Assembly (NCBI GenBank): GCA_029557895.1
Contig: JAKQHT010000025.1
Coordinates: 62,001-126,000 of the forward strand
DNA: 64,000 bases
Reading direction: 5' to 3'
Source of the DNA: Bacteroidota bacterium
Lineage (GTDB): Bacteria; Bacteroidota; Bacteroidia; Flavobacteriales; Flavobacteriaceae
Shown here: positions 33,300-41,743 of the stretch, piece after piece
Position numbering within the stretch: the stretch's first letter is position 1
Layout: the number at the start of each line of letters is the position of its first letter
The notes under the pieces: generated by a model
What the model saw: only the letters and a program-made list of their open reading frames with translations
The model's database searches: none
What the model was told of the DNA's origin: nothing
Translations under genes and position numbers: made by a program

Positions 33300-33635
33300 C
33301 TATTGCTTTAGTTCCATTTTTTCGGCAAAATAATCGCAGAAATCTTGCATGGTTGCGGTCATTTTTTCGTCCTGTGTGGCACGGTTAAAGGTTTCTGCCA
33401 TGCCCACCAATGTTTGATGGAAGAATTTTTTCATTTCATCTACCGGCATATCTTTGGTCCAAAGGTCGATACGCAAGGTTTCTTGGGCTTTGCTGTCCCA
33501 AACGGAAAGCATCAAGGCTTTGGCTTCTTCGCTGTTTATTCCGCCGTCTTGTGCCGTCCAACTCAATTTTTCCGGTACGCGGTTTTCGTCGAGTTCGACT
33601 TTCAGTTCTATGGTGGAGGTAGTGTTTTTGGCCAT
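33300..33635 (-). CDS. gldC: gliding motility protein GldC
   Basis: GldC is a small soluble protein needed for efficient gliding in flavobacteria; it is thought to help the GldB lipoprotein. The 111 residues include STIELKVELDENRVPEKLSW and a MPVDEMKKFFHQTLVGMAET stretch, typical for GldC. Its ATG overlaps the gldB stop (TAATG-type junction), so the two are translationally coupled. Presence of gldB and gldC suggests, but does not prove, gliding or type IX secretion, since non-motile relatives keep them. Confidence 0.93.
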   Translation of the reverse strand: MAKNTTSTIELKVELDENRVPEKLSWTAQDGGINSEEAKALMLSVWDSKAQETLRIDLWTKDMPVDEMKKFFHQTLVGMAETFNRATQDEKMTATMQDFCDYFAEKMELKQ

Positions 33636-34603
33636 TATTTTCGTGGTTTGTATTTTGAGTTGTTAAAAATTTCTTCGGCGTCTTTGCGCATCATGTCCAT
33701 AAAATCGACATCGTTTTTTGCCATATAGGCCCTGACGATTTGCCAACCTATGAACTGGCCCAATCGTCCCGGCGACTCGTTGTCGAGTTCCAGATAAAAT
33801 TTTGAAAAAGGCGCATTGGCAATAAACCGGCTCGGCAATGCATTGTCGGTGCTGTAAAGCAGTTCGCGTTCAATGAAGTAACTCCATATTTCGCTTTCGT
33901 TGGCAATGGCCCAGGTTATTTCTTCCGGGGTATATTCCATTTTTTCTGCATCGGTTTTGAATGGAATGACCTTGTCCTTAAAGTATAGTTTTTTTCCGTA
34001 ATAAACCATTTCGTCCAGAAGCGTTTTACGCTGCGATTGAAATATATAGTGGTCTGCATAAGCATCTGCCAAGTCGGTAACGATGTTGCTGCGATGCATG
34101 TTTTTTGTAATGTAGTTCGGGATGTCGCCATAAAATTCGTGCTGCGCTCCCAGATAGGTGTCCAGGGCAATAACTGCCACGGTATCAGAAACAAATACAT
34201 TATTCCTATAGTCCACGAACGAGGTTGTCGTGACCACACGGGGCTCGGAAAAAGTGGGGTCATAATATTTTAAATGCTTGAACAAGCTGCGGATTTCGTT
34301 TTCAACATCCTTAATATCAATAAATTGCTTTTCAACTTCGGATGATAGTTCTTGTTGCAATGTGTCGTTTATTTGCGCTACCCAAATGGAGTCGGGGATG
34401 TGCCTTGAAAACATAAATGGAAATGTCTTTTTAAGGTTTGGCAAATTGGCGGCATCTGTTTTTGCAAAAGCCAGATCAAAACGTTCGATGATCACGTTGA
34501 CATCGATTTCTGCAATTTGCTTTTCCAATTGCTTTTCATCCTTACACGAAAGAAAAACAACAAATACAAAGAGTACAAAGCTTAATTTATTCATATTCAA
34601 CAT
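33635..34603 (-). CDS. gldB: gliding motility lipoprotein GldB
   Basis: GldB is an essential gliding-machinery lipoprotein. The N terminus LSFVLFVFVVFLSC has a lipobox with Cys near residue 20, so it is anchored in a membrane. The 322 residues contain DVNVIIERFDLAFAK and GQFIGWQIVRAYMAKND, typical of GldB, which resembles metallopeptidase-like DUF2268 folds. Either the ATG at 34603 or the one at 34594 (MNKLSF) could start it; the second gives the neater signal. It leads gldB-gldC-DUF4230 and is divergent from nadE. Confidence 0.93.
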   Translation of the reverse strand: MLNMNKLSFVLFVFVVFLSCKDEKQLEKQIAEIDVNVIIERFDLAFAKTDAANLPNLKKTFPFMFSRHIPDSIWVAQINDTLQQELSSEVEKQFIDIKDVENEIRSLFKHLKYYDPTFSEPRVVTTTSFVDYRNNVFVSDTVAVIALDTYLGAQHEFYGDIPNYITKNMHRSNIVTDLADAYADHYIFQSQRKTLLDEMVYYGKKLYFKDKVIPFKTDAEKMEYTPEEITWAIANESEIWSYFIERELLYSTDNALPSRFIANAPFSKFYLELDNESPGRLGQFIGWQIVRAYMAKNDVDFMDMMRKDAEEIFNNSKYKPRK

Positions 34604-34650
34604 CGCAAAAACTTAAACGCCCATAATTTTTCTAAATTGCGTGTTTAAGT

Positions 34651-34670
34651 TATTTTTGTTCGCAAAGATA
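34651..34670. promoter_or_regulatory. divergent -7 elements for nadE and gldB
   Basis: TATTTTTG at 34651-34658 on + points to nadE (ATG 34700). TATCTTTG on the minus strand (34670 to 34663) points to gldB. Both match TAnnTTTG and are only 4 bp apart in a 96-bp gap, so the two promoters probably compete. -33 boxes are not clear for either. Confidence 0.5.
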
Positions 34671-34699
34671 CTATTCTTTACTCTAAAAAAAGGATTGTT

Positions 34700-35488
34700 A
34701 TGAATACCGAAAAAGTGGTTGCTTATATTGTTGATTGGCTCAAAGATTATGCAGCCAAGGCAGGGGTCAATGGTTTTGTGGTGGGTATTTCCGGTGGTAT
34801 CGATTCTGCCGTAACTTCAACACTTTGTGCCAAGACAGGCTTTAGGGTGCTCTGTCTCGAAATGCCCATCCATCAGGCAGCAAGCCACGTGAGCAGGGCT
34901 CAGGAACACATTGCACAATTAGAAAAACGCTTTGCTAACGTTGACAGTAGGCGTGTTGACCTGACCCCGGTGTTTGAAGAATTTAAAACCGAAGTCACAC
35001 TGGAGGGCAAGCAGGAAACCGTCGACATGGCGCTGGCCAATACCAGGGCCAGATTACGTATGACCACACTGTATTATCATGCTGGATTGTATGGTTTGTT
35101 GGTGGCAGGTACCGGCAACAAGGTAGAAGATTTTGGGGTGGGTTTTTTTACCAAATATGGCGACGGCGGTGTTGATATCAGTCCCATTGCCGACCTGATG
35201 AAGACCGAAGTACGAAAAATTGCCGTACACCTCAAAGTGCCACAATCCATTATTGATGCCGCTCCGAGCGATGGCCTTTTTGGTGATGCCCGGAGCGACG
35301 AGGACCAGATAGGTGCCAACTATCCGGAACTGGAATGGGCAATGACCATGAAAGAAGCAGGAAAGACCATTGATGATTTTGATGGCAGACAAAAAGAAGT
35401 ATTTGAGATTTTCTTGAAACGAAATGCCGCAAACAAGCACAAAATGGAACCAATTCCTGTTTGTATCATACCGGATGGCTTAAAATAA
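34700..35488 (+). CDS. nadE: NAD+ synthetase, ammonia-dependent type
   Basis: NadE amidates deamido-NAD+ to NAD+, using ATP. The PP-loop SGGIDS lies at residues 31-36 (VVGISGGIDSAVTS). Further family motifs are GTGNKVEDFGVGFFTKYGDG and DISPIADLMKTEVR. At 262 residues it is the short form without an N-terminal glutaminase domain, so it should use ammonia. The start is the ATG of MNTEKVVAYI. It is divergent from gldB; an atypical response regulator follows. Confidence 0.96.
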   Translation: MNTEKVVAYIVDWLKDYAAKAGVNGFVVGISGGIDSAVTSTLCAKTGFRVLCLEMPIHQAASHVSRAQEHIAQLEKRFANVDSRRVDLTPVFEEFKTEVTLEGKQETVDMALANTRARLRMTTLYYHAGLYGLLVAGTGNKVEDFGVGFFTKYGDGGVDISPIADLMKTEVRKIAVHLKVPQSIIDAAPSDGLFGDARSDEDQIGANYPELEWAMTMKEAGKTIDDFDGRQKEVFEIFLKRNAANKHKMEPIPVCIIPDGLK

Positions 35489-35621
35489 TTGAATACTTCT
35501 ATTGATTTGGAATACAACGTGTTGATTTTTTTTGTACTTTGGTCAAAATCTCCACATTCAAAAGTGTCCGGAAAGTTGCATAACCGGACTTTGTATTGCT
35601 AACCAATTAAGACTTTGTATT

Positions 35622-36251
35622 ATGATTAATGTATTGGTCGTCGATCCGCATCCAATTGTCCGTGCAGGGCTAAAATGTCTTTTTTCGGGAAGTCCCGAGA
35701 TAAATGTTATAGGCAGTGTGGGCAGCGGTATCGATATTTTTGAGTTCGTAAGACGTAACCATGTGGATGTTATTATCTCTGAAATTGACCTCCCGGAACT
35801 TAACGGCATCACGGCGTTAAGGGCAATAAAAAAAGAGCACAGCAGCATTAAGGTCATCATTTTCAGCCATCAACCTGAAGAAATCTATGCGGTTAGTTCG
35901 GTCAAAGCGGGTGCGTCTGGTTATGTCCATAAATCGGCTACTACGGACATTATAAAAGAAGCCATTGTGACAGTGCACGGCGGCGATTTGTACCTTACCC
36001 AAGCAATGATGAAGCACATGAATTTCAATGATGCAAAAAATGCAAGAGCCAAAATCTTCAAACGCTTGTCAACGCGAGAAGTGGAAGTGCTCCGCTTGCT
36101 CTCTGTGGGCAAGAAAAACAAAGATATAGCGCAGGAGCTTGGAATCAATGAAAAGACCATAAGTACCTATAAGGCAAGGCTTTTCAAAAAACTCAATGTC
36201 AACAATATTGTAGATTTGATCCATCAGGCCAAGCATCATGAGATCGTATAG
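35622..36251 (+). CDS. NarL/LuxR-family response regulator with atypical receiver
   Basis: I start this at the ATG of MINVLVVDPHPIVR, not the ORF-track TTG 30 codons earlier, since the receiver begins there; length 209 residues. The receiver (1-120) has Glu54 in ISEIDLP where the phosphoacceptor Asp normally stands, and the usual acidic pair before HP reads D-P. The helix-turn-helix (about 145-205) is a complete LuxR type (LSTREVEVLRLLSVGKKNKD and INEKTISTYKARLFKKLNV). No histidine kinase lies beside it. It probably works without classical phosphorylation. Confidence 0.93.
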   Translation: MINVLVVDPHPIVRAGLKCLFSGSPEINVIGSVGSGIDIFEFVRRNHVDVIISEIDLPELNGITALRAIKKEHSSIKVIIFSHQPEEIYAVSSVKAGASGYVHKSATTDIIKEAIVTVHGGDLYLTQAMMKHMNFNDAKNARAKIFKRLSTREVEVLRLLSVGKKNKDIAQELGINEKTISTYKARLFKKLNVNNIVDLIHQAKHHEIV

Positions 36252-36263
36252 GGCCAAGGTGCA

Positions 36264-38243
36264 TTAATGTTTCATCCGCACAACCCGTAAGGTTTCTTGT
36301 TTTCTGGAAATCAGTTTTTCGAGTTTTTTATAGTTCATAACGTCTTCCAATACCTCTGTATGTACGGTATCTTTATCATTGGCGGTCATGCTTTGCAAAG
36401 CTTCGTTTTTTTGGTATATAAGTAAGCAGCGTAAGCTCAATATGGTTTCTGTGACCAATTGTGCCAAGCCTTCTGATTTCTTTTTTGGATATATGTGGTT
36501 CCGCTCCCAGTTGTCTAGTTTGTGTTGTTCTTCATTAATAATCATCGAAGTAACCTCTGGCGCAAATTCTGGGTCAATGTCTATGGCAAACTGGTTGAGG
36601 TTGTATTCCGGGTTTTGGTTAAGTAGGTCTATTATGCTGTAATAAAGTTTTTTGAACTGGGGGTTAGAAAACTGCATTTCGTCTTCTTGGAGATCCAGAT
36701 AGATTTTTTCAAAGACTTTGGCGTTCAGCAAGACCGGTTCCAGCTCCAGATCGCCCGTAACATCGTTCTCTTTTAGGGCAAAATCTTCAAAATTTTCGGT
36801 TTTGTTGCCGTATAAGAGGAGGATTTCGATGATTTTCCTTTCCAGTTCGTACTGGTAATCCACTTTTTGTACTTTGGGTTCGTCCCTAATGACTTCAAAA
36901 GCTTTTTGTTCTGTCTTTTGTGATTTGCTTGCTTCGGCCAACATTTTTTTGCCTATTTGCGCCAGGGTCGAAAAGAGTACATCTTCACTGATGTCCATAA
37001 TTTTCGAACATTCCCGGATATAGACTTCCCTTTTGATGGCGTCTGGAATCTTTGAGATGCTGTTTACGATATCCCGGATGGTCTCGGCTTTTTTGATGGG
37101 GTCGTTGCCGGAATCTTCAACCAATAAAGATGCTTTATACTGAATAAAATCCTTGGCGTTTTCTTCAAGATGCGTTGTGAGTTCGGTCAAGGTATTTTGT
37201 TTTGCAAAACTATCCGGGTCTTCGCCATTGGGAAACGTGCAGACCTTAACGTTCATACCTTGTTCCAAAATCAGATCGACACCACGGATGGCTGCACGTA
37301 TCCCTGCGGCATCGCCGTCAAAAAGCACTGTAATGTTTTTTGTCAGTCTGTTGACAAGGCGTATCTGTTCGGGGGTCAGGGCCGTTCCGGAAGATGCTAC
37401 CACGTTCTTAATGCCTTTTTGGTGAAACTGGATCACATCGGTATAGCCCTCAACGAGATAGCAGTTGTCTTCCTTGGCGATGCTCTGCTTGGCTTGGAAC
37501 AATCCGTAGAGAACTTTGCTCTTATGGTACACCTCGCTTTCGGGCGAGTTGAGGTATTTTGCCGCTTTTTTGTCGCTGCCCAAAATCCTTCCGCCAAAAC
37601 CCAAAATCCTTCCGCTCATACTGTGGATTGGAAACATCACGCGGCCTTTAAAACGATCGATGCGCTTGTCGTCTTTTACGATGGTCAGCCCGGTTTTTTC
37701 CAGAAATTCCAGTTGATATCCTTTTTTTAATGCTGCTTCAGTAAAGGCTTGCCAATCTTCCAGCGAATACCCGAGGCCAAAGGTTTTTATGGTTTCATTT
37801 GTAAAACCGCGTTCTTTGAAATAACTCAACCCGATGGCCTTGCCTTGATCTGTATTGAGCAAAATATCCTGAAAATAGGTGTTTGCAAACTCATTGACGA
37901 GGTATAGGCTTTCGCGTTCGTTGGCTTCTTGCTTTTGCTCGTTGGTCTGCTCGATTTCTTCGATTTCTATATTGTACTTTTTGGCAAGGTATCTAATGGC
38001 TTCCGGATAGGTAAAATGTTCGTGCTCCATTAGGAACGTCACGGCATTGCCGCCTTTACCGCTACTGAAATCTTTCCATATTTGCTTAACGGGCGACACC
38101 ATAAAGCTGGGCGATCGTTCGTCGGTAAACGGGCTTAAGCCTTTGTAGTTGCTACCTGACTTTTTGAGTTGCACAAATTCACCTATGACCTCTTCAACGC
38201 GGGCTGTTTCAAACACTTGTGATATGGTAGATTGCGATATCAA
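36264..38243 (-). CDS. dnaG: DNA primase DnaG
   Basis: DnaG makes RNA primers at the replication fork. I start it at TTG 38243 (ISQSTISQVFETARVEEVIG), because the 36 preceding residues in the ORF track do not resemble primase; this gives 659 residues. The catalytic core has LVEGYTDVIQFH and the Toprim LFDGDAAGIRAA. The N-terminal zinc-binding module is recognisable (YKGLSPFTDERSPSF and WKDFSSGKGGNAV), but all four Cys/His ligands are replaced by Ser37, Thr40, Asp58 and Ser61. A DnaB-interacting C-terminal region follows. It is convergent with the response regulator. Confidence 0.94.
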   Translation of the reverse strand: MISQSTISQVFETARVEEVIGEFVQLKKSGSNYKGLSPFTDERSPSFMVSPVKQIWKDFSSGKGGNAVTFLMEHEHFTYPEAIRYLAKKYNIEIEEIEQTNEQKQEANERESLYLVNEFANTYFQDILLNTDQGKAIGLSYFKERGFTNETIKTFGLGYSLEDWQAFTEAALKKGYQLEFLEKTGLTIVKDDKRIDRFKGRVMFPIHSMSGRILGFGGRILGSDKKAAKYLNSPESEVYHKSKVLYGLFQAKQSIAKEDNCYLVEGYTDVIQFHQKGIKNVVASSGTALTPEQIRLVNRLTKNITVLFDGDAAGIRAAIRGVDLILEQGMNVKVCTFPNGEDPDSFAKQNTLTELTTHLEENAKDFIQYKASLLVEDSGNDPIKKAETIRDIVNSISKIPDAIKREVYIRECSKIMDISEDVLFSTLAQIGKKMLAEASKSQKTEQKAFEVIRDEPKVQKVDYQYELERKIIEILLLYGNKTENFEDFALKENDVTGDLELEPVLLNAKVFEKIYLDLQEDEMQFSNPQFKKLYYSIIDLLNQNPEYNLNQFAIDIDPEFAPEVTSMIINEEQHKLDNWERNHIYPKKKSEGLAQLVTETILSLRCLLIYQKNEALQSMTANDKDTVHTEVLEDVMNYKKLEKLISRKQETLRVVRMKH

Positions 38244-38556
38244 ATTAAAATTTTTAAGAAGCTTGTAAAGGTAATACAAATGTTGGTTGTTTGGAAATAA
38301 TGTGGAAAAGTGGGTTGGGGAGCGGTTCAATGATTGCCATGTGTAAATCAATTGGAAACTGGTATTTACAAAATAAATGCAACTGCTTTTTCTGTGGCAA
38401 CCAAACCAATTTTTATAGTTTTTTTGTTTGTGATTAGTTCTTTGTCAAATCCTGTTAAAATATTGATATTGATTAATGTTCTGGATTGTTGGTCGTAGTT
38501 GTGCGGATGCCCTGATTTTCCGCTTCAAAATTTAGAACGGCTCCACATAAAAAATG

Positions 38557-38568
38557 GGGCATATGCCC
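38557..38568. promoter_or_regulatory. perfect 12-bp palindrome before the YD/MORN cassette
   Basis: GGGCATATGCCC is a perfect 12-bp palindrome in the 459-bp gap between dnaG and the first cassette gene, about 135 bp before its ATG. It could be an operator for the cassette. No TAnnTTTG element was found nearby, and the rest of the gap shows nothing recognisable apart from a 22-codon ORF. Confidence 0.35.
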
Positions 38569-38626
38569 TATTGTGCTACATCTACCGCTGTTGTTAATTT
38601 ACACCGCAATATGATATCGAGATAAA

Positions 38627-38695
38627 ATGAAAACATCGATCCTGTTTCTATTTGCATTATTCGAAGAAGCCAAACAGGAACTGAACAATTTATAA
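38627..38695 (+). CDS. possible 22-residue leader ORF
   Basis: MKTSILFLFALFEEAKQELN plus two residues is encoded 7 bp before the next gene. The first half resembles the signal-peptide starts of later genes in the cassette (for example MKKSILILLTLL), the second half is charged. It may be a leader peptide or the joined ends of a deleted exported protein. Support is weak. Confidence 0.25.
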   Translation: MKTSILFLFALFEEAKQELNNL

Positions 38696-38702
38696 TACCA
38701 CA

Positions 38703-39353
38703 ATGAAACCATTACTGGCTGCCATAGAACGACCGTTACAGTATTACCGTCAATGGGATTTTCTCATCTTTACGGTATTGACTTTGCTGTCGGTAGTGAA
38801 CGGACAAAGTACCGTTTTCTATCTGCTCTATTTCTTTTGGTGGAATGAGCTTATCCGTTTGGTAGTGGACAGACTGTGCTACAAACGCAATAAAAATGCG
38901 GTGTATGAAATCACACGCAACTCTCGTTTTTTTGAAAGTTTGTTTCTGATGGGGATTTATTGGGTGTTTTTGGTCGTGATTTTCGGGTTCATAGCAGCTG
39001 CAGACAGTCCGGATGCTGTAATAATTGCCAATATGCAGGTGTTGATGTTCCACAATTGGTTTTTCAATGCCAATCTGGTTTTTATTTTGCTCCAACGTTG
39101 GTATCAGCACAAGAGACAGCAACCGCTCCGGGTTTATTTTGAAGCTTTCAATCCCAATACGATCTTGCTGCACATTTCTATCATTATAGGAGCTGCATTG
39201 ATGTTTTTTGTGGTCAGAAACTATCCCGAAACATTTACACCCGAAAACCGCTGGGGTTCGGCGCTCATCATCCTGCCTTTCTTGCTGTTGCGGTTGTTGA
39301 TGCAAAAGCTGACGGCTTCGGATAATGTCATTCAAAAACAAAACAATAATTAA
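38703..39353 (+). CDS. multi-pass membrane protein of unknown function
   Basis: This 216-residue protein has about six hydrophobic segments, including WDFLIFTVLTLLSVVNG, FYLLYFFWWNELIRLVV, FLMGIYWVFLVVIFGFI and ILLHISIIIGAALMFFVV. It resembles the uncharacterised DUF6498-type integral membrane proteins in its FFWWNELIRLVVD segment, but I am not sure of the family. It is the first sizeable gene of a ten-kilobase co-directional group; the next ATG lies 18 bp after its stop. Confidence 0.8.
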   Translation: MKPLLAAIERPLQYYRQWDFLIFTVLTLLSVVNGQSTVFYLLYFFWWNELIRLVVDRLCYKRNKNAVYEITRNSRFFESLFLMGIYWVFLVVIFGFIAAADSPDAVIIANMQVLMFHNWFFNANLVFILLQRWYQHKRQQPLRVYFEAFNPNTILLHISIIIGAALMFFVVRNYPETFTPENRWGSALIILPFLLLRLLMQKLTASDNVIQKQNNN

Positions 39354-39371
39354 TCCCAAATACGCAATAAA

Positions 39372-40874
39372 ATGAAAAAATCAATCCTCATACTGCTCAC
39401 GCTCTTGACCGCTATCAGTGGTTTTGGGCAAAATATAGATTGGGCGAATGCACCACGCAATCCCGTTGCGTTTCCATATACGACTAATCATTTTGGTTAT
39501 AAAGGCGATGTGGCTTTGGTAAGCGATGGTCATACCGTTCGGCAGTTTAACAAAGACGGACTGCTGGAAAGAGAATTACAGGGTAAAAACCTGACCGAAT
39601 ATGTCTATGAAGCCGACAAAACATTGGTCGGAATGTATGTGTATAAAAACTATGACGAGCAAGTGAGTTTGACGCTTGTTAAGTTTCATTACAAAGACGG
39701 AAAACTCATCGGTACGCAATCCTCTTACAATGGAGGAGACGACCACAAGCAACTGTTTGAGTATAACGGTAAAGGGCTGTTGTCTGCCATTACCACGCAT
39801 CAAGGAGATACCATCAAAGCCTTTGAATATGACCAAGCGGGCAGGCTTTCCTATATGAAAGATCAAAGCTGGGGGTCGTTGGGTATGGTTTATGAATTCC
39901 GATATACCTATCAGCAACAAAAAGATTGGCTGAAACTATCCATCACAGGCAAAAACATAAAAGACCCCAAAGACAAACCAACATCATCGACCTTTTACTG
40001 CAAAAACGGCATAGAGAGCGAAACGCCCGATTTTAAAACCATAAAAACAGACAACAAAGGCAATCTGCTCAACGACCGGTTTGCCTATCTGTATTTTGAC
40101 GGACAAAAAACCGGAGCCGGATTTCCGCAGGGAACACCAATGTCGGGTTATCTGCTAACCGAAGCCCAAAAGCTATATGCCGGAAAGGATATTCAAGACA
40201 GTAATTGCAACGGGAACTGCAAAGACGGCTGGGGAAGTTTCACTTATCAGAATGGCGACAAGTACGAAGGCTTTTGGAAAGACAGCAAAATGAACGGCTA
40301 TGGGCTGTTTACGTTTAAAAATGCAAAAGCTACCTATGATGGCGAATTTCGGGACAACAGCATAACCGGAATGGGCATACTTACTTACGATGATGGCAAC
40401 AAAACCTATCACGGAGAATTTCAGAGTGGTGTTTTTAGCGGATTTGGCTCTTTACAGGATAAAAAAGCAAATACGTTGCAACTGGGGTTGTTTAAAGACA
40501 ACGTGCTGCACACCGAAGCCAAAGCAACAGGAAATACAACCGCTTGCACCAAAGGCGATTGCCAAAACGAAATTGGAATGTATGTGTATGAAAATGGCGA
40601 TATATTTATAGGGCAATTTGCCAACAGCCAACCTTTTAAAGGTTTATTCTATTACAAGCAAAACGGTACATTCTACATAGGCGAACTCAAAAACATACAA
40701 CCCGAAAATTTTGGAATGTTGATAGAACATAACGGAGCATTCAGTCAAAATGGCTATTGGAAAAACGGAAAGCTGAACGGATTGGGATCAAGCTACAAAA
40801 GAAACAACGGTAACGACAGAGTTAGAGAGATTGGAGAATTTAAAGACGGTACACTGATCAGAAAAATGAATTAA
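39372..40874 (+). CDS. secreted YD-like and MORN-repeat protein
   Basis: This 500-residue exported protein begins with a signal peptide (MKKSILILLTLLTAISGFGQ). Residues about 40-180 contain YD-like repeats (LFEYNGKGLLSAITTHQGD and FEYDQAGRLSYM). Residues about 280-500 contain several MORN motifs (GWGSFTYQNGDKYEGFWKD, NGYGLFTFKNAKATYDGEF, GMGILTYDDGNKTYHGEF). MORN repeats often bind lipids or proteins and form elongated beta hairpins. A paired cysteine segment (NCNGNCKDG) precedes the MORNs. Function unknown; it probably acts at the cell envelope with the neighbouring exported proteins. Confidence 0.85.
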   Translation: MKKSILILLTLLTAISGFGQNIDWANAPRNPVAFPYTTNHFGYKGDVALVSDGHTVRQFNKDGLLERELQGKNLTEYVYEADKTLVGMYVYKNYDEQVSLTLVKFHYKDGKLIGTQSSYNGGDDHKQLFEYNGKGLLSAITTHQGDTIKAFEYDQAGRLSYMKDQSWGSLGMVYEFRYTYQQQKDWLKLSITGKNIKDPKDKPTSSTFYCKNGIESETPDFKTIKTDNKGNLLNDRFAYLYFDGQKTGAGFPQGTPMSGYLLTEAQKLYAGKDIQDSNCNGNCKDGWGSFTYQNGDKYEGFWKDSKMNGYGLFTFKNAKATYDGEFRDNSITGMGILTYDDGNKTYHGEFQSGVFSGFGSLQDKKANTLQLGLFKDNVLHTEAKATGNTTACTKGDCQNEIGMYVYENGDIFIGQFANSQPFKGLFYYKQNGTFYIGELKNIQPENFGMLIEHNGAFSQNGYWKNGKLNGLGSSYKRNNGNDRVREIGEFKDGTLIRKMN

Positions 40875-40899
40875 TACAAATTATAAACAGCAAAAAATT

Positions 40900-41727
40900 A
40901 TGAAAGCAACAATCACATTATTACTCATCCTCTTTACAAGCATTGCCACTTTTGGGCAAGTCCCTGATATATCAGGGCAAACCACAACCGAAACCCGTTT
41001 CTATAACAACAAGTATGGCAAATACACCAAAGAAATGGCATTGCAAAAAGTTAATGACTATGTTGCCCGATTAAAAAATGGAGGGTTCGTTTTCAATAAA
41101 ATTGAAGAAAAATCAGCATTTCATTTTACCATAAATTGGCAACAGCAATATGACCAACCTGACAACAAAATGGTTGTTATCATTGAGTATATCATCGGAG
41201 ATAATGATTTAACTTTAAAACTCAAAACCGCCGTCTATTTCAAATCCAAAGCGGATTTTGTAGTTCTTGACAGGAATAGCAAAATCGAAGCTGTAGGGCA
41301 ACTTTATAACAATCAGGTTAGTTTGTTTATTGACGGACTTTTCGATTATATAGGTATTAAAAACAATAAACCTGCCACTTCAACCACCACAGCAGGCTCA
41401 AATACCAATACTACCAACCCATACAGCGGTATGTCCACCGAAGCAGCAGCTTATTTGGCATCCTACAACATAAACCCAAATGGACTGAAAAAATATTTGG
41501 GCAACCAACACAAAAGCTGGGAAGACAAAGGCTATTCTGCCGAAAAAATCACACAGTCTTATGCCGATATGTTCAAAGAAGTATATACCAAAGACAAAAA
41601 AGCCGCTTTTGAATTGATCATTCATATGCCCGACAGTTGGTTGGAGGCAGACAAGCTAAAAAGTGTCTTTTCCCTGCTGACCAAAGAGCAACAACTCTAC
41701 ATCCAGGACGAAGCAAACAGACGTTAA
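40900..41727 (+). CDS. secreted protein of unknown function
   Basis: This 275-residue protein has a signal peptide (MKATITLLLILFTSIATFGQ). An N-terminal alpha/beta domain (about 30-150; YGKYTKEMALQKVNDYVARL and INWQQQYDQPDNKMVVII) is followed by a Thr/Ser/Asn-rich linker (about 152-170) and a helical C-terminal domain with LKSVFSLLTKEQQLYIQDEA. I do not recognise the family. Short gaps on both sides (25 and 16 bp) place it in the cassette operon. Confidence 0.8.
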   Translation: MKATITLLLILFTSIATFGQVPDISGQTTTETRFYNNKYGKYTKEMALQKVNDYVARLKNGGFVFNKIEEKSAFHFTINWQQQYDQPDNKMVVIIEYIIGDNDLTLKLKTAVYFKSKADFVVLDRNSKIEAVGQLYNNQVSLFIDGLFDYIGIKNNKPATSTTTAGSNTNTTNPYSGMSTEAAAYLASYNINPNGLKKYLGNQHKSWEDKGYSAEKITQSYADMFKEVYTKDKKAAFELIIHMPDSWLEADKLKSVFSLLTKEQQLYIQDEANRR

Positions 41728-41743
41728 TTAAATTCAAAATAAT

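Noticed and set aside
38736-39359. 207-residue minus-strand ORF opposite the first cassette gene
   Set aside because: It is an antisense shadow of a membrane protein gene; it is rich in His/Gln/Arg with no domain pattern, and the + frame has clear membrane helices.
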